A stretch of DNA of 64,000 bases from Chondrinema litorale. GTDB lineage: Bacteria; Bacteroidota; Bacteroidia; Cytophagales; Flammeovirgaceae. Under the pieces are notes generated by a model, which worked only from the letters and a program-made list of their open reading frames with translations, made no database searches and was not told the origin of the DNA. Below, one piece after another: positions 1 through 9,004 of this stretch (position 1 is the stretch's first letter; every line of letters starts with the position of its first letter). The DNA is taken from the NCBI RefSeq assembly GCF_026250525.1, contig NZ_CP111054.1, positions 1-64,000 on the forward strand, given 5' to 3'. A program made the position numbers and the translations under genes.

Positions 1-1203
1 CATGCTTATCTTTTATTGAATGGAAGAAACAGGCAGACTACTTTATATCTTCCGCATCGAGATGAAGGCAGGGAAAAAGGGCAAGGAAAAATCTTATCGG
101 CAGAAGATGGTGATTTGGTAAAACAGCTAACTGGTGTTGATCGAGTTCGTGCTATTGAGTTTCTTTCTTCAGACTTAATAAGTACCGGATTAATTAGACC
201 TCCGGCTCCTTTACTTTATACACCTTTAAGCCCAGCAGAAACAGGCAACGATAGTCGAGATGAGTTACTTTATGGGCAAGCGCGAGCCTCTTCCGATCCT
301 TGGGATGGACAAGAAACGCGCGAAGCTTTGTTTGTGCAAAAGCTGAAAGAGAGAGTTCCTCAGTTTGAAATTCATGATCTTTCTCCCATACTAGATTCAA
401 TGCGATTGATTAAGAGTCCCGCAGAAATTAAGTTGATTAGACAAGCAACTAAAATAGCTGGTGAGGGAATTATAGAAGCAATGCGTTCTACCAAGCCGGG
501 AGTCTATGAGTATCAACTGGATGCTGCTGCTAAATATATATTTCATCTAAATGGTGCAAGAGGAGATGGCTATGCTTCAATTATTGGCGGAGGTACAAAC
601 GCTTTTATGGGGCATTATTTCCATAAAACAGATGTGCTGAACGATGGAGATTTGGTCTTAATGGACTATGCGCCAGATTATAAATATTATACCAGTGATG
701 TAACGCGCATTTGGCCGGTTAACGGAAAGTTTGATAAAGCGCAAACCGCATTATACAATTACATAGTAGCTTATCGTGATGCACTTTTTAAATACATTAA
801 ACCCGGAGTAACTTCTAACGAGGTGCTAGATAAAGCGGCGGCTGATATGGAGAAATATCTGGTAGGTAAAAATTTTGGCAATGCTGCTTATTTAAAAGCT
901 GTACAAGAAGGCTTAAAATTTCGAGGTCATTTTCAACACCCAGTTGGAATGGCGGTGCACGATGTAGGACAGGTGCGTGGTGTAAAACTCAAACCTGGAA
1001 TGGTATTTACCATCGACCCGATGATCTGGATTCCAGAAGAGAGACTCTATGTTCGAATTGAAGATGTGGTTGTTGTAACAGAAACTGGCGCTGAGAATTT
1101 AAGTGCTTTTGTGCCTTCACTACTCAAAGATGTAGAGCAAACCATCCAAGAAACTGGTTTAACCGAATACAGGAAGCCAATCTCACAAGAATCTGAAAAA
1201 TAG
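1..1203 (+). CDS. Xaa-Pro aminopeptidase-like peptidase, M24B family (5' end outside window)
   Basis: This is the C-terminal part of an M24B (aminopeptidase P / prolidase) metallopeptidase, which removes the residue in front of proline from peptides. The reading frame is open to the first base of the window, so the true start lies upstream. The TTG at 16 is internal. Counting from the first codon, the pita-bread fold ligands are D222 and D233, with the 11-residue spacing seen in E. coli PepP, then H313 with H310 and H320 around it, and E354. The fourth ligand, normally Glu in a T-I-E-P motif, is Asp here (D339 in TIDP). It is followed 30 bp later by another peptidase gene, so peptide scavenging is a plausible shared role. 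The family call is firm and the exact substrate is not known. Confidence 0.9.
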   Translation, partial: HAYLLLNGRNRQTTLYLPHRDEGREKGQGKILSAEDGDLVKQLTGVDRVRAIEFLSSDLISTGLIRPPAPLLYTPLSPAETGNDSRDELLYGQARASSDPWDGQETREALFVQKLKERVPQFEIHDLSPILDSMRLIKSPAEIKLIRQATKIAGEGIIEAMRSTKPGVYEYQLDAAAKYIFHLNGARGDGYASIIGGGTNAFMGHYFHKTDVLNDGDLVLMDYAPDYKYYTSDVTRIWPVNGKFDKAQTALYNYIVAYRDALFKYIKPGVTSNEVLDKAAADMEKYLVGKNFGNAAYLKAVQEGLKFRGHFQHPVGMAVHDVGQVRGVKLKPGMVFTIDPMIWIPEERLYVRIEDVVVVTETGAENLSAFVPSLLKDVEQTIQETGLTEYRKPISQESEK

Positions 1204-1233
1204 TATATCTTAATTACCCCGAAAATAGCTCTT

Positions 1234-2880
1234 ATGAAAACAAGGATACTTTGTATTGCCTTTTTCACATGTCTTTTACTGTTTAAGCAAAATTCCTTTG
1301 CAGATAACTATCCCAAAAATGCGAAGATAGATGCACTAAATTATGCTTTTCGAATTCAATTATCAGACAATACAGACGAAATTATTTGCGAAGCCACTAT
1401 TGATATTCGATACCTTGAAGCAGGGGTTGAAACTTTAAGGCTAGATTTAATCAATGCTTCAGCAGCACTTGAAAACAAAGGCATGACCGTAAGTAAAGTA
1501 GTTTCAAGTGATAAAACTTTACAATACACGCACGAAGACGATGAGTTACTGATTACTTTACCAAAGCCTTCTACACAAAACCAGAGAGTTAAATACACAA
1601 TTTATTATAGCGGTATTCCTGCCTCAGGGCTCAAGATTGCAGAAAACAAATACGGCGATCGCACATTTTTTAGCGATAACTGGCCTAACAAAGGTAGAAA
1701 CTGGCTCACCACTATCGATCATCCTTACGACAAAGCCAAGTGTGAGTTTATAGTTACAGCTCCGGCGCATTATCAAGTTGTTTCCAATGGTTTGAAAGTG
1801 GAAGAATCTGATTTGCCCGATGGAAATCGACTGACTCATTGGAAACAATCTGTGCCGATTGCTCCTTGGTTGTATGTACTTGGAGCAGCTCGCTTTGCTG
1901 TACAATATGTAGATCGTTTCGATGGAAAATCAATCGAAACATGGGTGTATCAACAAGATCGAGATGCAGGTTTTTACGATTTTGCCGAGCCCACCAAAAA
2001 AGTGTTGGAGTTCTACAGCGATTATATCGGCCCTTTCTCTTATGAAAAACTGGCAAATATTCAGTCGAATAGTGTGAGTGGAGGTATGGAAGCTGCCTCT
2101 GCGATTTTATATAGTGAAAACTCTGTGATGGGAGATCGCAATGAACGCTGGCGAAATGTGGTGATTCATGAAATTGCGCATCAATGGTTTGGCAATGCAG
2201 TTACCGAATACGATTGGGATGATGTTTGGCTCAGTGAAGGTTTTGCTACTTATTTCACACTCTTATTTATTGAACACGAATACGGTTATGATGCTTTTAT
2301 GAAGGGACTCGAAGCAAGCAAAAAGCAAGTAGATGCTTTCTATGAGAAAAATCCTGATTATAGAATCGTTCATGACAATTTGCAAGACATGAACAAAGTA
2401 ACTAGCTCACATACTTACCAGAAAGGTAGCTGGATTTTACACATGTTGAGAGGGGTAGTAGGCACAGATAATTTCTGGAAAGGTATACAATCTTATTACC
2501 AAAAATACCAGAATCTAAATGCTACTACAGATGATTTTCGCAGAGAAATGGAAGAAGCATCGGGAGTAGATTTAAAAGATTTCTTTGAGCAATGGCTTTA
2601 TAAACCGGGAGCTTTAAAATACAAAGGCACTTGGCAGTATGATAAGAAAAAAGGCGAAATAAAAGTGACACTTGATCAGGTACAAACAGACGGAAGTTTC
2701 TTTAAAATGCCTATTGAAATAGCTGTTTATGGACAAGACAAGCAAATATTAATTAAAACTTTGCAGGTAAATGAAAAATCAAATGTCTTTACAATTCCAG
2801 TAGATACAGAACCTGATAAAGTTGTGCTAGACCCTAACTCTTGGGTATTGATGGATGCAGATTTTACTAAGAAAAGGTAG
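1234..2880 (+). CDS. M1 family zinc metallopeptidase (short form), exported
   Basis: A gluzincin aminopeptidase of family M1, which trims N-terminal residues from peptides using one zinc ion. An N-terminal hydrophobic signal segment (residues 1-23) suggests periplasmic or surface location. The exopeptidase motif GGMEA lies at 283-287, the zinc motif HEIAH at 312-316, and the third ligand E335 in LSEGFA sits 19 residues after H316, as in the family. At 548 residues it lacks the large C-terminal helical domain of ERAP/PepN-type enzymes and resembles the short bacterial M1 forms. It begins 30 bp after the M24B gene and the two may be co-transcribed. A weak hairpin follows. Confidence 0.92.
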   Translation: MKTRILCIAFFTCLLLFKQNSFADNYPKNAKIDALNYAFRIQLSDNTDEIICEATIDIRYLEAGVETLRLDLINASAALENKGMTVSKVVSSDKTLQYTHEDDELLITLPKPSTQNQRVKYTIYYSGIPASGLKIAENKYGDRTFFSDNWPNKGRNWLTTIDHPYDKAKCEFIVTAPAHYQVVSNGLKVEESDLPDGNRLTHWKQSVPIAPWLYVLGAARFAVQYVDRFDGKSIETWVYQQDRDAGFYDFAEPTKKVLEFYSDYIGPFSYEKLANIQSNSVSGGMEAASAILYSENSVMGDRNERWRNVVIHEIAHQWFGNAVTEYDWDDVWLSEGFATYFTLLFIEHEYGYDAFMKGLEASKKQVDAFYEKNPDYRIVHDNLQDMNKVTSSHTYQKGSWILHMLRGVVGTDNFWKGIQSYYQKYQNLNATTDDFRREMEEASGVDLKDFFEQWLYKPGALKYKGTWQYDKKKGEIKVTLDQVQTDGSFFKMPIEIAVYGQDKQILIKTLQVNEKSNVFTIPVDTEPDKVVLDPNSWVLMDADFTKKR

Positions 2881-2914
2881 ATGATTTAATGTGAAATATG
2901 CGTGATTTCATGGT

Positions 2915-2936
2915 AGAGAATAATTCAATTCTCTTT
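2915..2936 (+). terminator. possible terminator after the M1 peptidase gene
   Basis: A 7-bp perfect inverted repeat (AGAGAAT / ATTCTCT, 6-nt loop) is followed by a short T run, 35 bp after the M1 stop codon. It is weak and AT-rich, so the call is tentative. Confidence 0.35.
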
Positions 2937-2983
2937 AATCATCTGCTTAAGAATTTTACTTGCTTATCATAAGTATAGTTTGC

Positions 2984-3002
2984 AAGTGTATCATTTACAC
3001 TT
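2984..3002. repeat. 7-bp inverted repeat upstream of the deacetylase gene
   Basis: AAGTGTA and TACACTT are separated by 5 nt, about 120 bp before the deacetylase start. It could be an operator or a small hairpin. Nothing else in the window repeats it. Confidence 0.3.
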
Positions 3003-3119
3003 TATATTGAGTACAAATTTCATTTCGACTAACTGTTCTCCGAACATATTTTTAAATTATTTGAAGTGATAAGATCGGTGTTTTCATACAAATTCCGACA
3101 GTATAAAGTGAATATAAAA

Positions 3120-3914
3120 ATGAAAAACTATCTGATAATCATAACTTTATGTGCTTGCACTACTATTGGGTATGGACAGGTTCTACTTAAGCCAATTCCC
3201 GATAAAACAGTAATTCTCACCTTTGACGATGGAGTAAGCACACATGCTACTTATGTAGCTCCATTGCTTAAGAAATATAATTTTGATGCTACTTTTTTTG
3301 TCTGCGAATTCCCACCCGATTTTGAAGACAAAAAGAAATATATGAGTTGGGAGCAAATAAAAGAACTAAATGAACAAGGCTTCGAAGTTGCCAACCACAC
3401 TTGGAAACACACACATGTTAATCGCATGTCTCCCGAAGAATGCAACAAAGGATTGGCTTATATCGAAGATAAATGCAAAAGTTTAGGCATTCCGAAAACC
3501 AACTCTTTTGCTTATCCGGCTTACGATACAGACGATTACATTATTGATTTACTAAAAGAGCGAGGGTATATTTTTGCCAGAGTAGGCGGTAGTAGACCTT
3601 ACGATCCGGAAGTAGATCATCCTTATTTAATCCCTAGCTATAGCACTACAGGCACAGACAAAGAGCGTGTAATTAATGCGATTAAAGAAGCCAAAGATGG
3701 CAAAATTGTGGTGCTAACCATTCACGGTGTACCAGACTACGCACACGATTGGGTCACTACTCCTCCTGAATTATTCGAAGAATACCTCAAATACTTATCA
3801 GAAAACGACTATCATGTCTTGGCACTCAGAGACCTACAAGAGTACATCAAAGTAGAGTACGCTTTGCAAAATTTAATTCCTGATTTTAGTAAAAACTTAA
3901 AGAACTCAAACTAG
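3120..3914 (+). CDS. polysaccharide deacetylase, NodB / CE4-like, exported
   Basis: A NodB-homology protein expected to hydrolyse N- or O-acetyl groups from a glycan outside the cytoplasm. The ATG at 3120 opens a clear signal peptide ending at GYGQ. An in-frame GTG at 3066 would add 18 charged residues before it and is unlikely. The catalytic base and metal Asp appear in TFDDG near residue 37, and the two metal histidines in the H-T-W-K-H motif about 65 residues later. A late LTIHG motif fits NodB motif 5. It lies just upstream of the RG-I locus on the same strand, separated by 44 bp from the first GH106 gene, so it may act on acetylated pectin or belong to cell-wall metabolism. Confidence 0.85.
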   Translation: MKNYLIIITLCACTTIGYGQVLLKPIPDKTVILTFDDGVSTHATYVAPLLKKYNFDATFFVCEFPPDFEDKKKYMSWEQIKELNEQGFEVANHTWKHTHVNRMSPEECNKGLAYIEDKCKSLGIPKTNSFAYPAYDTDDYIIDLLKERGYIFARVGGSRPYDPEVDHPYLIPSYSTTGTDKERVINAIKEAKDGKIVVLTIHGVPDYAHDWVTTPPELFEEYLKYLSENDYHVLALRDLQEYIKVEYALQNLIPDFSKNLKNSN

Positions 3915-3958
3915 TCAATTTCAAAAACTAGCTTGTAAAAAGCTTAAAAAGAAATACA

Positions 3959-6900
3959 ATGTATACTGTTTACAGGAAAACTACGCAATTACTCATTGTG
4001 CTAATTGCTATTAGTATTTTTTCATCTTGTGGTGTAAAGCAAGAACCAAAATTAACACCTGAGTGGCCAACAATTACCAAAGAAAACAAACCATGGACGC
4101 GTTGGTGGTGGCATGGAAGTGCTGTAACAAAAGAAGGAATTACGGCTGATTTAGAAGCTTTAAAAGCTGGTGGTATGGGTGGCGTTGAAATTACACCGAT
4201 TTTCGGAGTAATTGGAGAAGAAGAAAATTTCATCGATTACCTCTCTCCAGAATGGATGGAGATATTGGTGTATACTTTACAAGAAGCCAAACGACTCGAT
4301 TTGGGTGTAGACATGGCAACAGGCACAGGCTGGCCATTTGGTGGGCCTTGGGTAGGTGAGCAAGATGCACCAAAAAATATGGCTTTTACAACTTATAATG
4401 TGAGTGAAGGAGAAATATTAAACCAGACGATAGCATACACACAAAAGCCGCTGTTAAGAGCGATTGCGAATCCAGTTTATCAGCTACACGAAAAGATGAA
4501 AGTGTCTGAAGAGCAGATTCCAAACATGCTAAAAGAACCAAAAAAAGAATATTTTGGCGAAAGGTTAGAAATAGATCAGGTAAAAAGCCCGATAGCTGCC
4601 AATGAAAATATGCAAGCGCTTGGTTTGGAGCAAGTGAGGTTCGAAAAATTGCTACCACTCGTTAGCCTAATGGCATATTCTGAAAGTGGAGAAACTTTGG
4701 ATTTAACAGAGAATGTAAGTGCACAAGGCAAACTCGATTGGACAGCACCCTCTGGAAACTGGACGCTATATGCTGTTTTTCAAGGTTGGCATGGCAAAAT
4801 GGTAGAAAGAGCTGGCCCTGGCGGAGAAGGAAATGTAATCGATCATTTCTCCACAAAAGCCATAGACGATTACCTCCATAAATTTGATAGTGCTTTTACT
4901 AGCTACGATCTCACTGGAATGCGAGCCTATTTCAATGATTCTTATGAGGTGGACGATGCCAGTGGAGAAGCTAACTGGACACCAGATTTTTTTGCAGAGT
5001 TTGAAAAACGCAGAGGCTACGATCTAAGAAAATATTTGCCTGCTTTGTTAAGTGAAGATTCTACCATGTTGAACATAAGAGTGCTTTCAGATTATAGAGA
5101 GACATTTTCAGACTTGTTGTTGGAGACTTTTACTGAACATTGGCAAAAATGGGCAGCATCTAAAAACTCTATCATTAGAAATCAGGCGCATGGCTCACCG
5201 GCAAATATCCTAGATTTATATGCTGCCAGTGACATTCCTGAAACGGAAGGAGCAGAAATTATCAAGATCAAAATGGCGAGTTCGGCAGCCAATGTAACGG
5301 GTAAGCAATTATCATCATCAGAAGCGGCAACATGGTTAAATGAGCATTTTCAATCTACTCCGGGCGACCTCAAAGTAAATTTAGAAAGGTATTTATTGGG
5401 CGGTGTAAACCATGTATTTTATCATGGGACTGCTTATAGCCCACAAGATGCACCTTGGCCGGGTTGGTTATTTTATGCGGCAGTACATGTAAATCCGAGA
5501 AACTCTATCTGGCCAGATATTGCTGAGTTAAACAGTTATATAGCTAATGTACAGGCATTTATGCAAAACTCTAAGCCAGATAATGATGTGTTAATTTATT
5601 ATCCGATTTACGATCGGTTTGCAAATAAAGGTAGAGCAAGTTTAGAACATTTTGGTGCTAGAGGGCCAGTTTTCGAAGCTTCTGAAGTGAAGAAAGATGC
5701 AGATATTTTACAAGAAGAAGGCTATGCTTTCGACTTTATTTCGGATACGCAAATACAATCTTTAAGTGCAAAAGGTAAAGAAATTATTGCTACAGGAGGT
5801 TCGTATCAAACAATTGTGGTTCCTAAAACAGAATTTATCTCACTCAGTACTTTTGAGAAATTGGTCGACTTAGCAAAAGCAGGTGCCACAGTAATAGTTC
5901 ATGAATCTCTACCGAAAAATCTCAATGGATTAGGCGAATTGGCAGTTCGCCAACAAGCATTTGAGTCTCTTAAAGGAGCATTGAAATTTACTGATAACCA
6001 AGAAGCAGGTATTCAGCAAGCAAATATGGGTGAAGGAAGATTTTTATTGGGAGATGATTTAAATGCACTCCTACAATTCGCCAACATCAGAATGGAGAAA
6101 TTACAAGAAAAAGGACTTGAATACATTAGAAAGAAAAACGACAATGGCACATTTTACTACCTAGTAAACTGGACAGATAAGGCCGTAGATAGTTGGATTC
6201 CACTGGCAACATCAGCCAAAGATTTAGAAATTTTTAATCCACTAACTGGTGTAAAGGGTAAAGGAGCTTTACAGGTTTCACCGGAGGCTTCGCCAGAGAC
6301 TTCAACAGATGGCAATGTGCAATGTTTTGTGCAATTAGCTCCCGGAGAATCTTGTATTGTTCAAACTTATAATACAGAGATTGAAGATGAACTTTATCCT
6401 TATTACAAAGCAACATCAGCACCAGTTGCATTGAATGGCAACTGGCAAATTACATTTGAGACAGGTGGACCAGAAATCCCAGATCCTATAGAAACAGATC
6501 AGCTAAAATCGTGGACAGAGTTTGAGGGAGAGACATATAAAAACTTTTCAGGCACAGCAGTTTATAAGATTGAAATTACAAAGCCAGAAGGTATAAAAGC
6601 TGGAATGTTGTTGGATTTAGGAGAAGTAGATGTAAGTGCGCGAGTATATTGGAATGGTAAAAAACTTAATGCTTTGTTTGGGCCAAAGTATCAAATTGTT
6701 ATCGCTGGGGAACAATGGCAAGAAAATAATGTTTTAGAAGTACGTGTTTCCAATTTAATGGCTAACCGAATAGCTTGGATGGATAAAAATGGCATGTACT
6801 GGAAGAAATTTTATAATGTAAATTTTCCTGCAAGGCTGCCAGAGAATAGAAAATTTGGTATGTTTAGTGCAGAAAATTGGAAACTGACATCTTCAGGACT

Positions 6901-6967
6901 CTTAGGACCTGTTGAAATAACACCTATACAAACCTATTTATTAGATAATTCACTAACCGCAAATTAA
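3959..6967 (+). CDS. GH106 alpha-L-rhamnosidase, lipoprotein (first copy)
   Basis: A family GH106 alpha-L-rhamnosidase, which inverts and releases terminal L-rhamnose from rhamnogalacturonans. The signature block near residue 45 (PWTRWWWHGSAV) and the GGMGGVEITP segment after it match characterised Bacteroides GH106 enzymes. A lipobox (FSSC, Cys24) predicts a lipoprotein. The (beta/alpha)8 catalytic core covers roughly residues 40-620. A C-terminal beta-sandwich of galactose-binding type (about 820-990) ends with SGLLGPVEI, which is also found in the second GH106 of the locus. The gene precedes the sigma factor gene by 120 bp. Specificity within RG-I or RG-II cannot be decided from sequence. 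Confidence 0.9.
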   Translation: MYTVYRKTTQLLIVLIAISIFSSCGVKQEPKLTPEWPTITKENKPWTRWWWHGSAVTKEGITADLEALKAGGMGGVEITPIFGVIGEEENFIDYLSPEWMEILVYTLQEAKRLDLGVDMATGTGWPFGGPWVGEQDAPKNMAFTTYNVSEGEILNQTIAYTQKPLLRAIANPVYQLHEKMKVSEEQIPNMLKEPKKEYFGERLEIDQVKSPIAANENMQALGLEQVRFEKLLPLVSLMAYSESGETLDLTENVSAQGKLDWTAPSGNWTLYAVFQGWHGKMVERAGPGGEGNVIDHFSTKAIDDYLHKFDSAFTSYDLTGMRAYFNDSYEVDDASGEANWTPDFFAEFEKRRGYDLRKYLPALLSEDSTMLNIRVLSDYRETFSDLLLETFTEHWQKWAASKNSIIRNQAHGSPANILDLYAASDIPETEGAEIIKIKMASSAANVTGKQLSSSEAATWLNEHFQSTPGDLKVNLERYLLGGVNHVFYHGTAYSPQDAPWPGWLFYAAVHVNPRNSIWPDIAELNSYIANVQAFMQNSKPDNDVLIYYPIYDRFANKGRASLEHFGARGPVFEASEVKKDADILQEEGYAFDFISDTQIQSLSAKGKEIIATGGSYQTIVVPKTEFISLSTFEKLVDLAKAGATVIVHESLPKNLNGLGELAVRQQAFESLKGALKFTDNQEAGIQQANMGEGRFLLGDDLNALLQFANIRMEKLQEKGLEYIRKKNDNGTFYYLVNWTDKAVDSWIPLATSAKDLEIFNPLTGVKGKGALQVSPEASPETSTDGNVQCFVQLAPGESCIVQTYNTEIEDELYPYYKATSAPVALNGNWQITFETGGPEIPDPIETDQLKSWTEFEGETYKNFSGTAVYKIEITKPEGIKAGMLLDLGEVDVSARVYWNGKKLNALFGPKYQIVIAGEQWQENNVLEVRVSNLMANRIAWMDKNGMYWKKFYNVNFPARLPENRKFGMFSAENWKLTSSGLLGPVEITPIQTYLLDNSLTAN

Positions 6968-6991
6968 TCTGCTGAAAAATGGCAGATTAAT
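6963..6991 (+). terminator. 10-bp inverted repeat at the end of the GH106 gene
   Basis: ATTAATCTGC and GCAGATTAAT form a perfect 10-bp stem with a 9-nt loop that includes the TAA stop of the GH106 gene. A second AT-rich hairpin (6997-7014, ATTCATTT / AAATGAAT) follows. There is no classical T tract, so it may be a weak terminator or an mRNA-stabilising end. Confidence 0.35.
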
Positions 6992-7087
6992 ACATGATTC
7001 ATTTGGAAATGAATTTCTGAATGAAAAAATTAAAATGATTGGGAATTTTTTTAAATTAGTTGTTAATGATGACTTAAGTGAATCACT

Positions 7088-7705
7088 GTGGGATACCATA
7101 AAGTAAATAGCGAAAATGAAATAACGCTTGTTCAGGATTTAAAAGCAGGCAATGAAACGGCATTTCAAAAGCTTTTTCATAAGTATTATCACAAGATCTT
7201 TTTTTATGCACTGAGCTATCTTAAGATAAAAGAAGATGCTGAAGAAATTGTGCATGACACTTTTGTGCAGATTTGGAATACCAAAAACGGCCTCGACGAT
7301 CAAAAGTCTTTTGAAGGATATGTGCGAACCATATCTAGAAATCTCATATATAATCAAATTAAGAAAAAGAGTTATCACCAACTGTATTTAGATTATATAA
7401 AGTCAAAAAAAGAAGAAGCTTCTTGTAATACAGAAGAGCAAATAAATTTTGCAGAACTCAAACAACTAACCAACGAGGCCTTCGAAAACCTTCCCCCTAG
7501 GCGCAAAGAAATTTACAGACTAAGCAGAATTGAAGGCTTAACCCATCAGGAAATTGCTAAAACTTTAGGTATTACTGTAAATACAGTAAAAGATCAGATG
7601 AGTAAGGCATTAACAGATATAAGAAAGTATCTGACAAAGAGTGCACATGTACCTCATGGTCTGCTTTTTTTATTTCTCATAAAATTTTTCAAAAATTTTT
7701 TCTAA
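7088..7705 (+). CDS. ECF-type RNA polymerase sigma factor of the PUL regulator
   Basis: An extracytoplasmic-function sigma-70 factor of the Bacteroidota expansion family that pairs with FecR-type anti-sigma factors. Region 2 spans about residues 24-90 (including EDAEEIVHDTFVQIW) and region 4 about residues 130-185 with the helix-turn-helix LTHQEIAKTLGITVNTVKDQ. The only reasonable start is GTG at 7088, because nearby ATG codons at 7066 and 7069 are out of frame. A hydrophobic, Phe-rich tail of about 15 residues ends the protein. It lies upstream of fecR, susC and susD, so the inferred role is to switch on the RG-I locus when SusC binds substrate. Confidence 0.92.
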   Translation: MGYHKVNSENEITLVQDLKAGNETAFQKLFHKYYHKIFFYALSYLKIKEDAEEIVHDTFVQIWNTKNGLDDQKSFEGYVRTISRNLIYNQIKKKSYHQLYLDYIKSKKEEASCNTEEQINFAELKQLTNEAFENLPPRRKEIYRLSRIEGLTHQEIAKTLGITVNTVKDQMSKALTDIRKYLTKSAHVPHGLLFLFLIKFFKNFF

Positions 7706-7782
7706 CAGGATCGTACCTCTTGCCTACTTAATTGTATATAGTTTAGAAAGCAAAAATAACACAAGAATACCCTCTATTTTTC

Positions 7783-7790
7783 GGGGGTAT
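7783..7790 (+). promoter_or_regulatory. GGGGGTAT box upstream of the fecR-like gene
   Basis: A GGGGGTAT element sits 40 bp before the anti-sigma start. It is the right arm of a perfect AATACCC / GGGTATT inverted repeat, and CGACTA follows 4 nt later. Similar GGGTAT boxes next to dyads occur before susC and the second GH106 gene, so it may belong to the same promoter family. Confidence 0.35.
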
Positions 7791-7812
7791 TAAACGACTA
7801 GCTTTCAATAAT

Positions 7813-7833
7813 ATGAAAATGAAAAACCGATGA
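7813..7833 (+). other. six-codon leader ORF overlapping the fecR start
   Basis: ATG at 7813 opens M-K-M-K-N-R and stops at TGA 7831-7833, which overlaps the fecR ATG (7830-7832) as ATGA. Such a layout can couple translation. It may also be chance in AT-rich DNA. Confidence 0.25.
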
Positions 7834-8837
7834 AGAAAAAGAAAGTATGGAAATACTTACATAACCATGCTTCTGAAAAAGAGGCTATGGACTTTATTGA
7901 CTGGATTAAAGATCCGGCTAATAAAGACGACATTATGGAGGTGATGGGAACCAGCTGGGATGAGAACGATTTCGATTTACAACAATCTTCAAATAAAGAT
8001 TCCAAATTAGTATATAAAAAAATAAAGGCGAGCATTGCCAAACAGGAGAATCTCCGAAATACTTTACAAGTACACAAGCCTTTTCAGGTATGGAAATACA
8101 TTACTGCTGCAATTGTGGTTTTTGGTGCATGGGCAGGTTTTCAGTTTTATCAATCTGAGATAAATAAAGTAGAAGAGCCAATAGTTGCAGTGGCTTATAG
8201 GGAAAAAGTAAATCCATCTGGCAAAAGATCTATACTTACATTGCCAGATAAAAGTAGAATTTGGCTAAACTCTGGCAGCTCCTTACGTTACCCAGATCAT
8301 TTCTCCGACACTGCCAGAATCGTTTACTTAAGTGGAGAAGCATTTTTTGATGTAGCCAAAGACAGCCTCAGACCTTTTAAAGTAATTTCGGGAGATATTG
8401 TAACTGTAGCAGTGGGTACTTCTTTTAACATCAGAGCATTTCCAGATAAGACAGATGTTGAAGTGGCATTAACCAGTGGCAAAGTGAAAATTGAAAATAC
8501 CCATAACAATGTAAAAAACGAAAAAGAGCCAGTGTTTTTAATTCCCGGAGAGAACATAGTTTACAGGAAAGATTTACTAAAAATAGAGAAGGGACACTTC
8601 GATACAAACTCGGTAAGCTGGAAAGATGGCATCATCTATTTAAAGAATGCAGGACTCGATGAGATTATTGAAAAGCTCTCTCTTTGGTATGGTGTTGAGT
8701 TCGAAGTGAAGAGCAAGGCTAAGATTTTATACAATGGTTCTTTTGAAAGAAAAAGCCTGAGACACGTAATGGAGGGAATTTCTCTGGCAACCGGTATTCG
8801 CTATAAATTGGACGAAAAGAAAGTTACTATATACTAA
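7830..8837 (+). CDS. FecR-type anti-sigma factor with DUF4974 C-terminal domain
   Basis: An inner-membrane anti-sigma factor that holds the ECF sigma factor in the cytoplasm until an outer-membrane transducer signals substrate. Residues 1-80 are the cytoplasmic sigma-binding part, a transmembrane helix lies at about 88-110, a FecR domain follows at about 125-230 (with LSGEAFFDVA and VGTSFNIRAF motifs), and the last 70 residues match DUF4974, the periplasmic domain that meets the STN domain of SusC. It follows the sigma gene by 124 bp and precedes susC by 167 bp, the normal order for these modules. Confidence 0.92.
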   Translation: MKKKKVWKYLHNHASEKEAMDFIDWIKDPANKDDIMEVMGTSWDENDFDLQQSSNKDSKLVYKKIKASIAKQENLRNTLQVHKPFQVWKYITAAIVVFGAWAGFQFYQSEINKVEEPIVAVAYREKVNPSGKRSILTLPDKSRIWLNSGSSLRYPDHFSDTARIVYLSGEAFFDVAKDSLRPFKVISGDIVTVAVGTSFNIRAFPDKTDVEVALTSGKVKIENTHNNVKNEKEPVFLIPGENIVYRKDLLKIEKGHFDTNSVSWKDGIIYLKNAGLDEIIEKLSLWYGVEFEVKSKAKILYNGSFERKSLRHVMEGISLATGIRYKLDEKKVTIY

Positions 8838-8922
8838 ATTTTTGAATTATGAAATGTAATACAAGCTAATAAGATATTAGTGGTCTTTAAACATCAGACT
8901 ACTAAAAAGCCTTTAAAATACC

Positions 8923-8947
8923 GGGTATAATGTTTGGTCGCGCTATC
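8923..8947 (+). promoter_or_regulatory. promoter-like element before susC, shared with the second GH106 gene
   Basis: GGGTATAATGT (8923-8933) and CGCTATC (8941-8947) occur here with 7 nt between them, 58 bp before the susC start. The same 11-mer and 7-mer recur before the GH106 gene at 16810 with 2 nt between them. ATACC immediately before gives a short dyad. A role as the target of the locus sigma factor or of another regulator is inference. Confidence 0.5.
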
Positions 8948-9004
8948 TCCGGATTCTAAAGGCCATGGATTTTTAGTAATTATTTACCAAAAACAATTAA
9001 AAAT

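Noticed and set aside
3066..3119. GTG start extending the deacetylase by 18 residues
   Set aside because: It would place a basic stretch before a clear signal peptide that begins at ATG 3120. Upstream TTG/GTG starts at 12500, 16804, 19732, 22724, 26581, 32559 and 33933 were rejected on similar grounds.
7813..7833. Six-codon frame as a regulatory leader peptide
   Set aside because: Kept only as a low-confidence feature. No run of regulatory codons and no terminator/antiterminator pair was seen, so attenuation was not claimed.
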